Numbered from the stretch's first letter, positions 44,542 through 54,074 are shown. The stretch: 64,000 bases of DNA from Methanoregula sp. UBA64 (GCF_002502735.1 NZ_DAQC01000005.1:62001-126000), one strand, 5' to 3'. The notes: generated by a model not told the origin, from the letters alone. A program made the numbers and translations.

Positions 44542-44745
44542 TCAGTACCCGGCAATCCGGAGCAGCGCACCGACAAGGATCCCGAACATCGAAGAGGATG
44601 CCGAGATCATGCCGAGCAGGATGTAGCCTGCGACAATGCCGATCTTGAGCGGTGTGTAGGTCCGGTTGATATTGAGGCGCCGTACCGTACGGAACGATTT
44701 GACCTCTCCCGAGATCGCAGGCTTGTTCTTCTTGATCCTCAGCAT
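44542..44745 (-). CDS. Small basic membrane protein of unknown function
   Basis: 67 residues from the ATG at 44745, which has GGTGAT 8 bases upstream; a longer frame starts at 44778. The N-terminal half is basic (LRIKKNK, FRTVRRLNINR), the C-terminal half one long or two short hydrophobic helices with ASSSMFGILVGALLRIAGY. Topology suggests a cytoplasmic basic face. Convergent with the cupredoxin pair. No family recognised. Confidence 0.55.
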   Translation of the reverse strand: MLRIKKNKPAISGEVKSFRTVRRLNINRTYTPLKIGIVAGYILLGMISASSSMFGILVGALLRIAGY

Positions 44746-44985
44746 CGTCCGATCACCCCAAAAAATGGTGGGGAACACTATCCAGTTACGATATACTACG
44801 TACAGGTGATATTTAGGATTTTGTATAATGGAAGGATAGATACCGAAAGTTTCCCGGACGGTATGCGATTTCCTGCGGTCTCCCCCGCATAACCCGTTTT
44901 TACCCGCCGTGCCGGCGCCCGGAACTGGCCCGGGCTATCGGGCAGAAATCATTTGAAAAACGACCGGTCGTTTGCCGGCTGATAA

Positions 44986-45070
44986 CGCCGAGGGGGAGAT
45001 TTGAACTCCCGAGGCGCAGGGCGCCAGTAGCTTTCGAGGCTACCGCCTTCCCGGGCTAGACTACCTCGGC
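44986..45070 (-). tRNA. tRNA-Ser (anticodon CGA)
   Basis: On the minus strand GCCGAGG pairs with CCTCGGC as a 7-bp acceptor stem, with G as discriminator base and no encoded CCA. The anticodon stem GTAGC/GCTAC encloses the loop CTCGAAA, giving anticodon CGA for UCG codons. A long variable arm and the T loop TTCAAAT confirm a class II serine tRNA. There is no intron in the anticodon loop. Confidence 0.93.
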
Positions 45071-45166
45071 ACTCGCTCAATCATGTTCTTTTCGATCCCA
45101 CTAAAAGTTACCTATCAAAAATGCCGGGATCGCTCCGGGTAAAAAAAAGGACTATGGTATTTTTTG

Positions 45167-46765
45167 TTATGCCATCGGCGGCATGCCGGCCGGGGCCTTG
45201 GACTGGGTGATCATCATGTCGTCGACCCGGATCAGCATGATCGCGGTCTCGGAAGCGCTCTCGATCGACTGGCGCTTGGAGCGGAGCGGCTCGAGCACGC
45301 CCTCGGCGTGCATGTCGATGACCTGGCCGTTATAGACATTGAGGCCGGCGGTCTTCTTGCCCTTGGCGTGGGCGTTCTTGAGCTCGACGAGCTTGTCGAT
45401 CGGGTTGTAGCCCGAGTTCTCGGCAAGCGTGCGGGGGATGACTTCGAATGCCGTTGCATATCCCTCGATGGCGAGCTGGACCCGGCCTCCGACCGTCTCG
45501 GCATAGTTGCGGATCTTCATTAAGAGCTCGGTCTCGACCGCACCGCCGCCGACCACGTACGTGCCGTCCTCAATGGCGTCCATAATCACGCTGGTGCCGT
45601 CCACTACTGCCCGTTCGAGTTCGTCGAGCAGGTAGTCGCTCGTGCCGCGGAGCAGGATGGTGGTTGCCTTCGGGTTCTTGCAGCCGGAGATTCTCGTGAT
45701 GTCGATATCGTTGTCTTCCTCAACGGTTTCCGCGGTGCCGAGGTCCTTTGCCGTAAGGTCCTCGGGCTTGTTCACGATATTTGCGTGGAGTGCCCGGGCC
45801 GCGTACTTCATGTCCTTCTCGGGAACATCCTCGACAGCGTAGATCCCGTTCTTTGCAAGGAAGAACTGGACTGCATCCGAGATACCCTTCTGGCAGAGCA
45901 CCACGTTTGCACCGGCGGCCACGATGGCGTCGGCGAGCCGCTTTAAGGTCTCGCGCTCCTGTTCGGAGAATGCAGCGATCTGGTCGGCGGTGGTGATCTT
46001 GATCTTGGCCTTTACCTGGGTCTTGGTGATTTCAAGCGGCGTTGCAATCAGGGCGACCTTTGCCTTCGTGACCTTCTTTGGCATGCCCTCGTTCACGCGC
46101 TTCTTGTCAAGGACAATGCCCCTGATGAGCTCTGCATCGTCCATGGCCTGGCCCTTCTGCTTCTTGATGAGAACATCGTCCTCGTCCGCGAGGTACTTGC
46201 CGTTCTGCTTCTCTGCAATCGTCATGACCGCATCGACAATGATGCCGTCGAGTTTCTTCTTGACGGACTCAATGGACTTGCCGGTGATCGAGGTGTCGGC
46301 GATCTTGAGCATGGTCTTGCGGTCCGTGGGGTCGACCTTGAACGAGAGTGACTTCGTGATCTCGAGCGCTTTTTCCATGCCGAGCCGGTAGCCCTGGGCG
46401 ATCACGGTCGGGTGGATACCCTGTTCGAGCAGCTTCTCGGCCTGCTCCATGAGCGAGCCGGCAATGACGACCGCGGTCGTGGTGCCGTCGCCGACTTCAT
46501 CGTCCTGGGTCTTTGCGACCTCGATGACCATCTTCGCACCGGGGTGCTGGACCGAGATCTCCTGTAAAATCGTCGCGCCGTCGTTCGTGATCACAATGTC
46601 GCCGGTGGATCCCACGAGCATCTTGTCCATGCCCCGGGGGCCAAGCGTTGTCCGCACGGCACCTGCAATTGCCTTTGCGGCCATAATGTTCGAGCGCTGG
46701 GCTTCCTTGCCGGTGTTGCGCTCCACATTGTCTTTTAGGATGATAATCGGTTGACCAGATAACAT
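45167..46765 (-). CDS. thsA: Thermosome (group II chaperonin) subunit
   Basis: 532 residues. RTTLGPRGMDKMLV, NDGATIL and VGDGTTTAVV (ATP site) and the late VVGGGAVETEL are hallmarks of the archaeal chaperonin. The tail GMPPMA is short with the usual GxM-rich end. The protein forms an eight- or nine-membered double ring that folds cytosolic proteins. Its promoter carries an inverted repeat around the TATA box (46799-46831), possibly for heat control. It follows gfcR on the same strand by 84 bases. Confidence 0.96.
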   Translation of the reverse strand: MLSGQPIIILKDNVERNTGKEAQRSNIMAAKAIAGAVRTTLGPRGMDKMLVGSTGDIVITNDGATILQEISVQHPGAKMVIEVAKTQDDEVGDGTTTAVVIAGSLMEQAEKLLEQGIHPTVIAQGYRLGMEKALEITKSLSFKVDPTDRKTMLKIADTSITGKSIESVKKKLDGIIVDAVMTIAEKQNGKYLADEDDVLIKKQKGQAMDDAELIRGIVLDKKRVNEGMPKKVTKAKVALIATPLEITKTQVKAKIKITTADQIAAFSEQERETLKRLADAIVAAGANVVLCQKGISDAVQFFLAKNGIYAVEDVPEKDMKYAARALHANIVNKPEDLTAKDLGTAETVEEDNDIDITRISGCKNPKATTILLRGTSDYLLDELERAVVDGTSVIMDAIEDGTYVVGGGAVETELLMKIRNYAETVGGRVQLAIEGYATAFEVIPRTLAENSGYNPIDKLVELKNAHAKGKKTAGLNVYNGQVIDMHAEGVLEPLRSKRQSIESASETAIMLIRVDDMMITQSKAPAGMPPMA

Positions 46766-46798
46766 AGATGATCCTCTAATGCTGTAAAAGGTGGAATT

Positions 46799-46831
46799 GA
46801 ACTTCTATATAAAAATGATCTAGTGAAGTTC
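46799..46831 (-). promoter_or_regulatory. thsA: Thermosome promoter with TATA box inside an inverted repeat
   Basis: GAACTTC (46799-46805) and GAAGTTC (46825-46831) flank the TATA element, which on the minus strand reads TTTTTATATA (46806-46815). Predicted start site near 46787, leader about 20 bases. A protein bound to the palindrome would block TBP/TFB or hold them, as in archaeal heat-shock control. Confidence 0.5.
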
Positions 46832-46849
46832 CGGTAAAAAAGGAATGTT

Positions 46850-47458
46850 TCAGTCTATACGGGATATCTTGAAGAGCGAGTACAAGGGCACGCCATCAAT
46901 GTCCCGGATGCCGCGCTTGTCGAAGATCACCCAGATGGCAACGGGCGTTGCCCCGTGTTTCTTTAAGTACTTCACGACTTCCCGCATCGTGTTCCCCGAG
47001 GTGATCACATCGTCTACGATAATGCAGCGCTCGTCTGCAATCTGCGCAAAGTTCCCGCTGATCGAGCCGACCGGGTGCTCGCTTGCGTTCTGTTTTGCCG
47101 GGTGGTAGATCGCGAGTTTTGCCGCCTCCTGTACGGAGATCACGGTTGCGAGCGGGATTCCCGAGAGGGCGATCCCCACGATCACGTCCGCTGCCGGGGA
47201 CTCGTCCGTTTTCTGTGCCGAATAGTACCGGTTGAGGAGCATCTGGGCGATGCCATCGAGGAGCGGCGCCTGGCTGCTCACCGCGGTCCAGTCGATGTGG
47301 ACATCCTTTGTGGGAGCGGCGGCCCCTCCCTTTGCCTGGGTCAAAAGCCAGGTCACCGTCTCCATGGAGAGCGATAGTTCGTCTGCAATCTGGCCGGGGC
47401 TGTGCCCTTCGGATAACAGCACTTTGGCCCGGGCAATCAGATCGTCAAGGGAAGACAT
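46850..47458 (-). CDS. gfcR: GfcR-type regulator (HTH plus orotate phosphoribosyltransferase-like domain)
   Basis: 202 residues. About 1-50 form an HTH (GHSPGQIADELSLSMETVTW), the rest a type I phosphoribosyltransferase fold with the PRPP loop RCIIVDDVITSGNT. Members are called PyrE-like or GfcR; in haloarchaea GfcR activates genes of sugar degradation. Here it lies in a same-strand run prs, nob1, gfcR and thsA, and the PRPP-binding domain next to PRPP synthase suggests sensing of PRPP or a related sugar phosphate. The target genes are unknown. Confidence 0.85.
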   Translation of the reverse strand: MSSLDDLIARAKVLLSEGHSPGQIADELSLSMETVTWLLTQAKGGAAAPTKDVHIDWTAVSSQAPLLDGIAQMLLNRYYSAQKTDESPAADVIVGIALSGIPLATVISVQEAAKLAIYHPAKQNASEHPVGSISGNFAQIADERCIIVDDVITSGNTMREVVKYLKKHGATPVAIWVIFDKRGIRDIDGVPLYSLFKISRID

Positions 47459-47480
47459 AGAAAAGAAGATTTGTGGTAAT

Positions 47481-47945
47481 CTATTTAAGTTTTCGTCTGA
47501 TGGCCGCGCCGCAGACCGGGCATTCCCCGCCGGGCATCTCCGTCTTGTAGTACCGCCCGCACCCGCTGCACCGGTACTTCCATGCCACCGGTTTTGCGGC
47601 CCGCTGCCGGAGCGGCTGCACCGGGATTTTTAGGGCCGCAGCCACGTTCTGGATCGCAAAGTCGTCGGTGAAGATCGTAGCGCCAAGGCCGAGCGCCAGC
47701 GCGAGCAGATCGCAGTCGGTGGCAGAGATCACGGAAACGTCGCCGGTCTTTTGTGCCGCCTCTTTTACCCGGGCAAGGTCGCCCTTCTCCGGCGCCTGCA
47801 CCGCAAGGCCGGCGGAAACGAGCAGGTCGAACCGGCACTTGCTTTTCAGGTCAACAAGTTCGTCCACGACCGATGGCGTGGTGTAGCACTCCCCGTCCGC
47901 CGGGTAATCCAGAAAAAAGACTGAGGAATCAAGCACGCATTTCAT
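47481..47945 (-). CDS. nob1: Ribosome maturation endonuclease Nob1
   Basis: 154 residues. A PIN domain with D6 (VLDSSVF), E29-type acid in VVDELVDL, D77 (SATDCDLLALA) and D94/D95 (FTDDFAIQNVA) is followed by a zinc ribbon C126-x2-C129 and C142-x2-C145. This is the archaeal Nob1, which cuts the 3' end of 16S rRNA precursors. It is 22 bases from gfcR and 45 from prs on the same strand. Confidence 0.92.
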   Translation of the reverse strand: MKCVLDSSVFFLDYPADGECYTTPSVVDELVDLKSKCRFDLLVSAGLAVQAPEKGDLARVKEAAQKTGDVSVISATDCDLLALALGLGATIFTDDFAIQNVAAALKIPVQPLRQRAAKPVAWKYRCSGCGRYYKTEMPGGECPVCGAAIRRKLK

Positions 47946-47990
47946 TGAGGTGACCGTTCTTGCCCGGGCAGGGAAAAATCCCCCGCTCTT

Positions 47991-48836
47991 TTAGTGTTTC
48001 AGTGCCGCTGCAATGCAGGGAGCCGCCGAGATCCGGCTGCACCCCCGCTCGATCGTGTCGCTGCAGAAGATCTCGCGGATGCCGCTCACCTTTAAGTGGG
48101 AGTACGCCCCGCCGATCAGGACGCCGTGCACGCAGGCCGCGTACACGTCCGTTGCCCCCTGCTCGTACAGCATGCCCGCGGCGGTCGCGATCGTGCCGCC
48201 GGTCGAGATGATATCGTCAACGATCACGACCGGCCGGGACTTCGACGAGATCTCCTTTGGTGCCATCTTCACCTCGGTACCCGAGATCCGGGTCTTGTCC
48301 AGGTAATCGCAGTCCCACCCGCCGGCCGAGGCCACGCCCTGTGCAAACGAAAGAGCCCCGTCGTCGGGAGAGAGGATCAGCGGATTGTCGAGGCCGAGGG
48401 TCTTTATGTATGCCCCGACCTCCTTTCCCACCGAGATGTTTCTGGTCGGCACGCCGAAATATTTCAGCACGTCCGGCTCGTGGATGTTGACCGTGGTGCA
48501 GTCCGCAAGGTTGTGCTTAAAGAGCCGGGCAATGGCACGGGCGCTGATCGGTTCCCCGTCCTTAAACTTCTTGTCCTGCCGGGCATAGGCCATATAGGGC
48601 AGCACAAGGTGGTTCTTCGATCCCTCGCAGGCATCGATTAACAGGAGCAGCTGGACCAGCGCATTGTTATCGGTCACGCTCCCGACAATCACCATCTCGT
48701 CATCGGGCGTGGCCGCTGCAAGGTAGAGCTCCCCGTCGGGGAACTGGGAAAATTTCACATCCACGATACCGGTGCCGAGGGCCCCGGCAATGCGCGAAGC
48801 AAGAACCTGGGATCTTTCCGTGCTGATGACTTTCAT
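47991..48836 (-). CDS. prs: Ribose-phosphate diphosphokinase (PRPP synthetase)
   Basis: 281 residues, typical for the archaeal form. KFSQFPDGELYL is the ATP/ribose-5-P part, PYMAYARQDKKFKDGEPIS the regulatory-flexible loop and RPVVIVDDIISTGGT the PRPP-binding loop. It makes PRPP from ribose 5-phosphate and ATP for nucleotides, His, Trp and the tetrahydromethanopterin precursor. It leads the same-strand run into nob1 and gfcR. Confidence 0.95.
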   Translation of the reverse strand: MKVISTERSQVLASRIAGALGTGIVDVKFSQFPDGELYLAAATPDDEMVIVGSVTDNNALVQLLLLIDACEGSKNHLVLPYMAYARQDKKFKDGEPISARAIARLFKHNLADCTTVNIHEPDVLKYFGVPTRNISVGKEVGAYIKTLGLDNPLILSPDDGALSFAQGVASAGGWDCDYLDKTRISGTEVKMAPKEISSKSRPVVIVDDIISTGGTIATAAGMLYEQGATDVYAACVHGVLIGGAYSHLKVSGIREIFCSDTIERGCSRISAAPCIAAALKH

Positions 48837-49052
48837 GGTACCATTACCCGAACCGGAAGCCGTTAGTGGGGCTGCTGACCGTTTCCTGCCGTACTATTGT
48901 TCCCTGCTTGATAGTAGAATTTTTGCATGAAAAAACCGGCCGTTCCTCCCGGCTTTGCATACGCTACAAACTACTTAAACTATCATGCGTCAAAATATAT
49001 GGAAAATCCACGTATACAGACACTCCACGGGTTGTAGTGAGGAAAATTTCCA

Positions 49053-51038
49053 ATGGAAAACACGGATCAAACAGTACCGGTGCAGGATGAAAAGGCTCAT
49101 GTGAGCCCGGCGCCGGAGCCTGCAGCAGGGCAGGCAGCCGCAGCACCTGAAGCGGCACAGCCGGCAGTGCCGGTGGTTGAGGGAGCGTCCTCACAGATCG
49201 AGGTCCCGGCAAAACTGATCGATCAGGTCATCGGCCAGGAACGTGCGGTCGAAGTCATCAAGAAGGCCGCCACCCAGCGCCGGCATGTCATGATGATCGG
49301 AAGCCCGGGCACGGGCAAGTCGATGCTCGCAAAAGCCATGGCCCAGCTCCTGCCAAAAGAGGAGCTCCAGGACATCCTGGTCTATCCGAACTCCGACGAC
49401 CCCAACAACCCGATCATCCGGACCGTTGCTGCGGGCCGGGGCAAGCAGATCGTTGCCGCCCACAAGGCCGAGGCGAAAAAGAAGATCCAGTTCCGCAACA
49501 CGCTGCTGTTGATCCTCATCATCGGTATCATCGGGTACGCGTTCATCACCTACCAGTGGCTGATGGGTGTTATCGCCGCAGCATTCGTTTTCCTCGCCCT
49601 GCGCTATACCACGCCCCGCGAAGAGGCGATGGTCCCCAAGCTCCTCGTGTCGAACGATACGAAAAGCGCCGCACCCTTTATCGATGCAACCGGTTCGCAC
49701 GCGGGAGCGCTCCTCGGCGATGTCCGGCACGACCCGTTCCAGAGCGGCGGCCTTGAGACCCCCGCCCACGACCGGGTAGAAGGCGGCGCCATCCACCGTT
49801 CGAACGGCGGCGTCCTCTTCATCGACGAGATCAATACGCTCGACCCGCACTCCCAGCAGAACCTGCTCACCGCTCTCCAGGAAGGGGAGTTCCCCATCAC
49901 CGGCCAGAGCGAGCGTTCGAGCGGCGCCATGGTCCGGACCGAGCCGGTTCCCTGCAAGTTCGTGATGGTCGCGGCCGGCAACCTCGATGCGATCCAGGGC
50001 ATGCACCCGGCGCTCCGGTCCCGTATCCGCGGGTACGGGTACGAGGTCTACATGGCCGACAGCATGGAGGACACGCCCGAGAACCGGGAGAAGTACGTCC
50101 GCTTCATTGCCCAGGAAGTAAAAAACGACGGCAAGATCCCGCACTTCGACAAGACGGCAATCGACGAGATCATCCGCGAAGCCCGCCGGCGCTCGAACCG
50201 GAAAGGCCACCTTACCTTAAAGCTCCGCGACATGGGCGGGCTCATCCGTGTCGCGGGCGATATCGCCCGGCAGGAAGGGGCAACGCTCACCACCGCCGCC
50301 CACGTGATCACCGCAAAGAAGACCGCCCGTTCGATCGAGGACCAGGTCTCCGATGAAGTGACCCGGCACCTCCGCGAGTACGAGATGACCGTGGTCGAAG
50401 GCACCCGGGTCGGCCGGGTCAACGGCCTTGCGGTCACCGGCAGCGATGCCGGCTCGGTCCTCCCCATCATGGCGGAAGTGACCCCGGCAATCGGGAAGGC
50501 CGGCGGCGAAGTGATCGCAACCGGTCTCTTAAAGGAGATCGCCCAGGAATCGATCAAGAACGTCAGTGCGATCTTAAAGAAATTCACCGGCCGCGATGTC
50601 AAGAACATCGATATCCACATCCAGTTCATCGGCACCTACATGGGTGTCGAGGGAGATTCGGCATCGGTCAGTGTCGCGACGGCGGTTATCAGCGCCATCG
50701 AAGGGATCCCGGTCCGGCAGGACCTTGCCATGACCGGCTCCCTCTCGGTCCGGGGCGACGTGCTCCCGGTCGGCGGCGTGACCTACAAGATCGAGGCCGC
50801 GGTAAAAGCCGGCATCAGGACCGTGCTCATCCCGCGGATGAACCTCAACGATGTCTTAATCGAGGAGCAGTACAAGCCCCTTGTCACCATCGTCCCGGTC
50901 GATACCATCGACGAGGTGCTCAAGTACGCCCTTGTCCCGGAGAACATGGACGGGTTCCTCGCCAAGCTCAAGCAGATGGCGGCCCGGTCAACGGCGATGT
51001 TTGCCGAACCGGCGTCGGTCAATAAGACGGCAGCATGA
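49053..51038 (+). CDS. lonB: Archaeal membrane Lon protease (LonB)
   Basis: 661 residues. A Pro/Ala/Glu-rich N-terminus to about 45 precedes Walker A GSPGTGKS (83-90); a membrane insertion at about 149-185 within the AAA module anchors the protein, a feature of archaeal LonB. Walker B FIDEINTLD and sensor regions follow. The protease dyad is S536 (EGDSASVSV) with K579 (TYKIEAAVK). It degrades membrane and soluble proteins in an ATP-dependent manner. The stop overlaps tldD by 4 bases, forming a proteolysis operon lonB-tldD-tldE-bofA. Confidence 0.95.
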   Translation: MENTDQTVPVQDEKAHVSPAPEPAAGQAAAAPEAAQPAVPVVEGASSQIEVPAKLIDQVIGQERAVEVIKKAATQRRHVMMIGSPGTGKSMLAKAMAQLLPKEELQDILVYPNSDDPNNPIIRTVAAGRGKQIVAAHKAEAKKKIQFRNTLLLILIIGIIGYAFITYQWLMGVIAAAFVFLALRYTTPREEAMVPKLLVSNDTKSAAPFIDATGSHAGALLGDVRHDPFQSGGLETPAHDRVEGGAIHRSNGGVLFIDEINTLDPHSQQNLLTALQEGEFPITGQSERSSGAMVRTEPVPCKFVMVAAGNLDAIQGMHPALRSRIRGYGYEVYMADSMEDTPENREKYVRFIAQEVKNDGKIPHFDKTAIDEIIREARRRSNRKGHLTLKLRDMGGLIRVAGDIARQEGATLTTAAHVITAKKTARSIEDQVSDEVTRHLREYEMTVVEGTRVGRVNGLAVTGSDAGSVLPIMAEVTPAIGKAGGEVIATGLLKEIAQESIKNVSAILKKFTGRDVKNIDIHIQFIGTYMGVEGDSASVSVATAVISAIEGIPVRQDLAMTGSLSVRGDVLPVGGVTYKIEAAVKAGIRTVLIPRMNLNDVLIEEQYKPLVTIVPVDTIDEVLKYALVPENMDGFLAKLKQMAARSTAMFAEPASVNKTAA

Positions 51039-52375
51039 CCGAGATACCCGGGATCCGGTATTACGATGTCCGGCAGGTAACGGGCGAGACCACCCACATC
51101 GATATCGACAAGGGTGTGATCGAGTCCGCCGGCGTCTCCTTTTTTAAAAAAGCCGTTGTCCGGGTTCTCGGGCCACACGGCTGGGGAATCGTCGAGACCG
51201 ACAAGCCCGAAGAGCTTACCGGGAAAAAATTCGAGACGCTCCTTGCATCCGGCCTGCGCCTTGCGCAGCTGACCGGGGATCCTGTCAGCCTTGCGGACGT
51301 TTCCCGCACGATCCTTCCCGTTCCCAAAGTAAAGGAGGACTGCCGGGAGATCGGCCTCGAAGAGAAGGCCGCACTGCTCGGCAAAATCGAGAAGGCGGCA
51401 GACCTTCCGCAGATATCGAGCCGGCGGGCGAACTATCTCGAACGGATCGAGACCGTCCGCTTTTTTGACAGCTCCGGCAGCGGGTATTCGTTTGAGTCCT
51501 GCCGCTCGGGGTTTGCGGTTGTTGCCGTTGCATCGAGAAACGGCGACAGCCAGATGGCCTACGAGCCCGACCGGACCATCCACGGGTTCAACCTCCGGCA
51601 CAAGGAAGAGGCCGGGCGCAAAGCAGCCGGGCTGGCGCTCTCCCTGCTCGATGCAAAAGCAGCCAAAGGCGGGATCATGCATGCGATCCTCGACCCGGAG
51701 CTTGCCGGCGTCCTTGCCCACGAGGCGGTCGGCCATGCCTGCGAAGGAGATCTCGTTGAAGAGGGCAATTCCGTCCTGAAAGGCCGGACTGGCGAACAAA
51801 TCGGGGATTCGCGGCTCACCATCGTGGACGACCCGTCGCTGTATGAGTTCGGCTTCGAACCGATCGATGCCGAAGGCGTTGCCGTGGGCCGGACCGAGCT
51901 CATCAAAAACGGCCGGGTAAACGCATTCCTCCACAACCGGGAGACGCTTGCCGCAGTGGGGCACGGACTGGCCGGCCATGCCCGGGCCATGCCCGGCGAA
52001 CCGCCGCTCGTGCGGATGAGCAACACGTTTGTCGAGGCCGGCGATGCCTCGGACGATGAGATCTTTGCCGAATGCAGGAACGGGATCTTCCTTGCCGGAA
52101 GCCGGGGCGGCCAGGTAGACACGGGCCGGGGAGTATTCCAGTTCAACGCGGAGTACGGCTACCTGATAGAGAACGGCGAGAAGACACAGATGGTGCGTGA
52201 CGTCTCCCTCTCGGGCGAAATCCTCAAAACGCTCCACGGGGTTGCCCTGTGCGGGAAGAAGCGGGAGATGCATGCGGGATACTGCGGGAAAGGCGGGCAG
52301 AGCGTGCCGGTGAGCGACGGGGCGCCGCTCGTTTTCCTGCACAATGCGGTGGTGGGCGGCAGTGGCGTGGATTGA
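51035..52375 (+). CDS. tldD: TldD-type metallopeptidase
   Basis: 446 residues. LAHEAVGHACEGD contains the HExxxH zinc motif of TldD, the catalytic subunit of the TldD/TldE heterodimer, which cuts unfolded peptides and matures microcin-type RiPPs in bacteria. DKPEELTGKKFETLLASGL and GRGGQ-like C-terminal stretches match the family. It is coupled to lonB upstream and to tldE by overlap, so the three proteins should be made together. In archaea the peptide substrates are unknown. Confidence 0.93.
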   Translation: MTEIPGIRYYDVRQVTGETTHIDIDKGVIESAGVSFFKKAVVRVLGPHGWGIVETDKPEELTGKKFETLLASGLRLAQLTGDPVSLADVSRTILPVPKVKEDCREIGLEEKAALLGKIEKAADLPQISSRRANYLERIETVRFFDSSGSGYSFESCRSGFAVVAVASRNGDSQMAYEPDRTIHGFNLRHKEEAGRKAAGLALSLLDAKAAKGGIMHAILDPELAGVLAHEAVGHACEGDLVEEGNSVLKGRTGEQIGDSRLTIVDDPSLYEFGFEPIDAEGVAVGRTELIKNGRVNAFLHNRETLAAVGHGLAGHARAMPGEPPLVRMSNTFVEAGDASDDEIFAECRNGIFLAGSRGGQVDTGRGVFQFNAEYGYLIENGEKTQMVRDVSLSGEILKTLHGVALCGKKREMHAGYCGKGGQSVPVSDGAPLVFLHNAVVGGSGVD

Positions 52376-53651
52376 AGAGCTCTTACAGGCAGGAAAAACA
52401 AAAGCGGACGAGGTGGAGGTGTTCCTGGCAGGCGGCACGTCCGTATCGGCGGATCTCAAAAAAACCCGCATCAGCCTCTGCACCTCGGCAATTGAGAGCG
52501 GCATTGGCATCCGCACGATAAAGGACGGCAGGATCGGGATATCGAGCACGAACGATCCCGGCCAGTGGAAGGCCTGCCTCGATGCAGCGATCGCGAGCGG
52601 CCGGCTCGCAACAAAGAGCGAATGGCACGGCCTCCCGGATCCGGCCGATCTTTCCCGGGCCGACCTGACCTTCGATCCCGGGCTGGAAGTCGGTCCCGGG
52701 ATCGCAGAACGCCTTGTTCGGGAGATGCTCGAAGGGGCGGCAGAACACCCGCGGGCAGCGGTCACCTCCGGCGGCGCCGGGGTCATGTACAGCGAGGTCA
52801 CGATCGCAAACAGCCGCGGCGTCCGGTACACCTCGCGCCAGACCGAGGTTTCGGCAGCGCTCGATGCAGTCTGCGGCCAGTCAACGGGCTACGAGTTCGA
52901 TGCGGCCGGATCGGCCGGCGCGATCGATGCCCGCCGGGTCGGGGAGCGGGCCGCAGCGCTTGCCGAGCGGTCAAAAGACGGGAAGAAGATCGCAACCGGC
53001 ACCTACGATGTCGTCCTCTCGCCCATGGCGTTTGCCGATCTGCTCTCGGGCATCCTCGTCCCGTCGCTCTCGGGGCGGAACGTGCTCCAGGGCCGCTCGA
53101 AGCTGGCAGGAAAGATCGGAGAAGAGGTCGCATCCCCGCTCGTCTCCCTGTACGACGACCCGCACCGGGCCGGTGCTCTGGGGAGCACGTGGTTCGATGC
53201 CGAGGGTACGCCCACGCACCGGCTCGATTTTGTAAAAGACGGCGTCCTTGCCGGGTTTGCCTACGATTGCCGGACCGCGTACCGGGCCGGGACGGCTTCT
53301 ACCGGCAGCGCAGTCCGCGGCGGCCCGGGCGGTTCGCCTGCCATCGGCCACCACAATTTCGTTGTCGATGGGAAGAGGAGCGATCTGTACGATGCACCGG
53401 GCGTCTATGTCCACGGAGTCGTAGGAGCCCATACCGCAAACACCTTAACCGGCGATTTCTCGGTGGAGATGTCGAACGCGTTTACCATCCGGGACGGCGA
53501 CCTGGCAGAGCCGGTCAGGAGCGCCATGCTTGCCGGGAACTTCTTCGATCTCATGCGGTCCGTTGCAGCGCTCGGGAAGGAGAGCCGGGCAATCGGGTCG
53601 TACATCCTGCCCCCGGTAAGGATTAAGAACGTCCGGGTCGTTGGTACGTAA
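52362..53651 (+). CDS. tldE: TldE/PmbA-type peptidase partner
   Basis: 429 residues from the GTG at 52362, preceded by GGTGGG; an ATG at 52344 is an alternative. The gene overlaps tldD by 14 bases. GTYDVVLSPMAFADLLSGIL, STWFDAEGTPTHRLDFV and GVVGAHTANTLTGDFSVE are PmbA/TldE signatures. It lacks the zinc motif, as expected for the non-catalytic half of the TldD/E dimer. It ends 2 bases before bofA. Confidence 0.92.
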   Translation: MAWIEELLQAGKTKADEVEVFLAGGTSVSADLKKTRISLCTSAIESGIGIRTIKDGRIGISSTNDPGQWKACLDAAIASGRLATKSEWHGLPDPADLSRADLTFDPGLEVGPGIAERLVREMLEGAAEHPRAAVTSGGAGVMYSEVTIANSRGVRYTSRQTEVSAALDAVCGQSTGYEFDAAGSAGAIDARRVGERAAALAERSKDGKKIATGTYDVVLSPMAFADLLSGILVPSLSGRNVLQGRSKLAGKIGEEVASPLVSLYDDPHRAGALGSTWFDAEGTPTHRLDFVKDGVLAGFAYDCRTAYRAGTASTGSAVRGGPGGSPAIGHHNFVVDGKRSDLYDAPGVYVHGVVGAHTANTLTGDFSVEMSNAFTIRDGDLAEPVRSAMLAGNFFDLMRSVAALGKESRAIGSYILPPVRIKNVRVVGT

Positions 53652-53653
53652 CA

Positions 53654-53917
53654 ATGAGCAACATCATCCTCGCGGTCGTTTTGATCGTTGCGATCCTCGC
53701 CATTGCCTATTACCTGGTAAAAAAATTCGCCGTGCTCGTGGTCAACGCGGTGCTCGGCCTCATCTTCTTATTCATCCTAAACACGCTCGGGGTCATGTCC
53801 TGGCTCGGGAAACCCGACCTCGGTTACAGCCTTGCCACGATCATCATCTGCGGGGTCGGCGGCATTCCGGGCGTGCTGGTGCTCGTGCTGCTGGATATCC
53901 TGGGGATAACGATATAA
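53654..53917 (+). CDS. BofA family membrane protein
   Basis: 87 residues, nearly all hydrophobic in three helices, with KFAVLVVNAVLGLIFLFIL and IIICGVGGIPGVLVLVLL matching the BofA (pro-sigma-K processing inhibitor) family. In Bacillus BofA restrains a membrane protease; archaea lack sigma-K, so here it may act on an intramembrane or membrane-bound protease, for example LonB encoded in the same operon. That link is inference from the gene order. Confidence 0.8.
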   Translation: MSNIILAVVLIVAILAIAYYLVKKFAVLVVNAVLGLIFLFILNTLGVMSWLGKPDLGYSLATIIICGVGGIPGVLVLVLLDILGITI

Positions 53918-54074
53918 GAGATTTTTTTCTCGCTTGTACGAACTTTCGCGCCAAAAAATTTTGAAACGATCGCAGCGAAAGTTGGAAAAACAGGCTATTG
54001 ATGTAGATACCACGACGGAGACTTCCCGGGCCGGAAAATCCGATCCGGCCGATCGCGTCCCGCCCGCACGGTCT

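Noticed and set aside
44542..44745. Sec61-beta/SecG subunit
   Set aside because: Size and a basic N-terminus are suggestive, but the conserved motif before the helix is missing and the hydrophobic part is too long; left as unknown.
50783..52831. 682-codon minus-strand frame opposite lonB, tldD and tldE
   Set aside because: Antisense shadow; the plus-strand genes carry catalytic motifs (Lon S/K dyad, TldD HExxxH).
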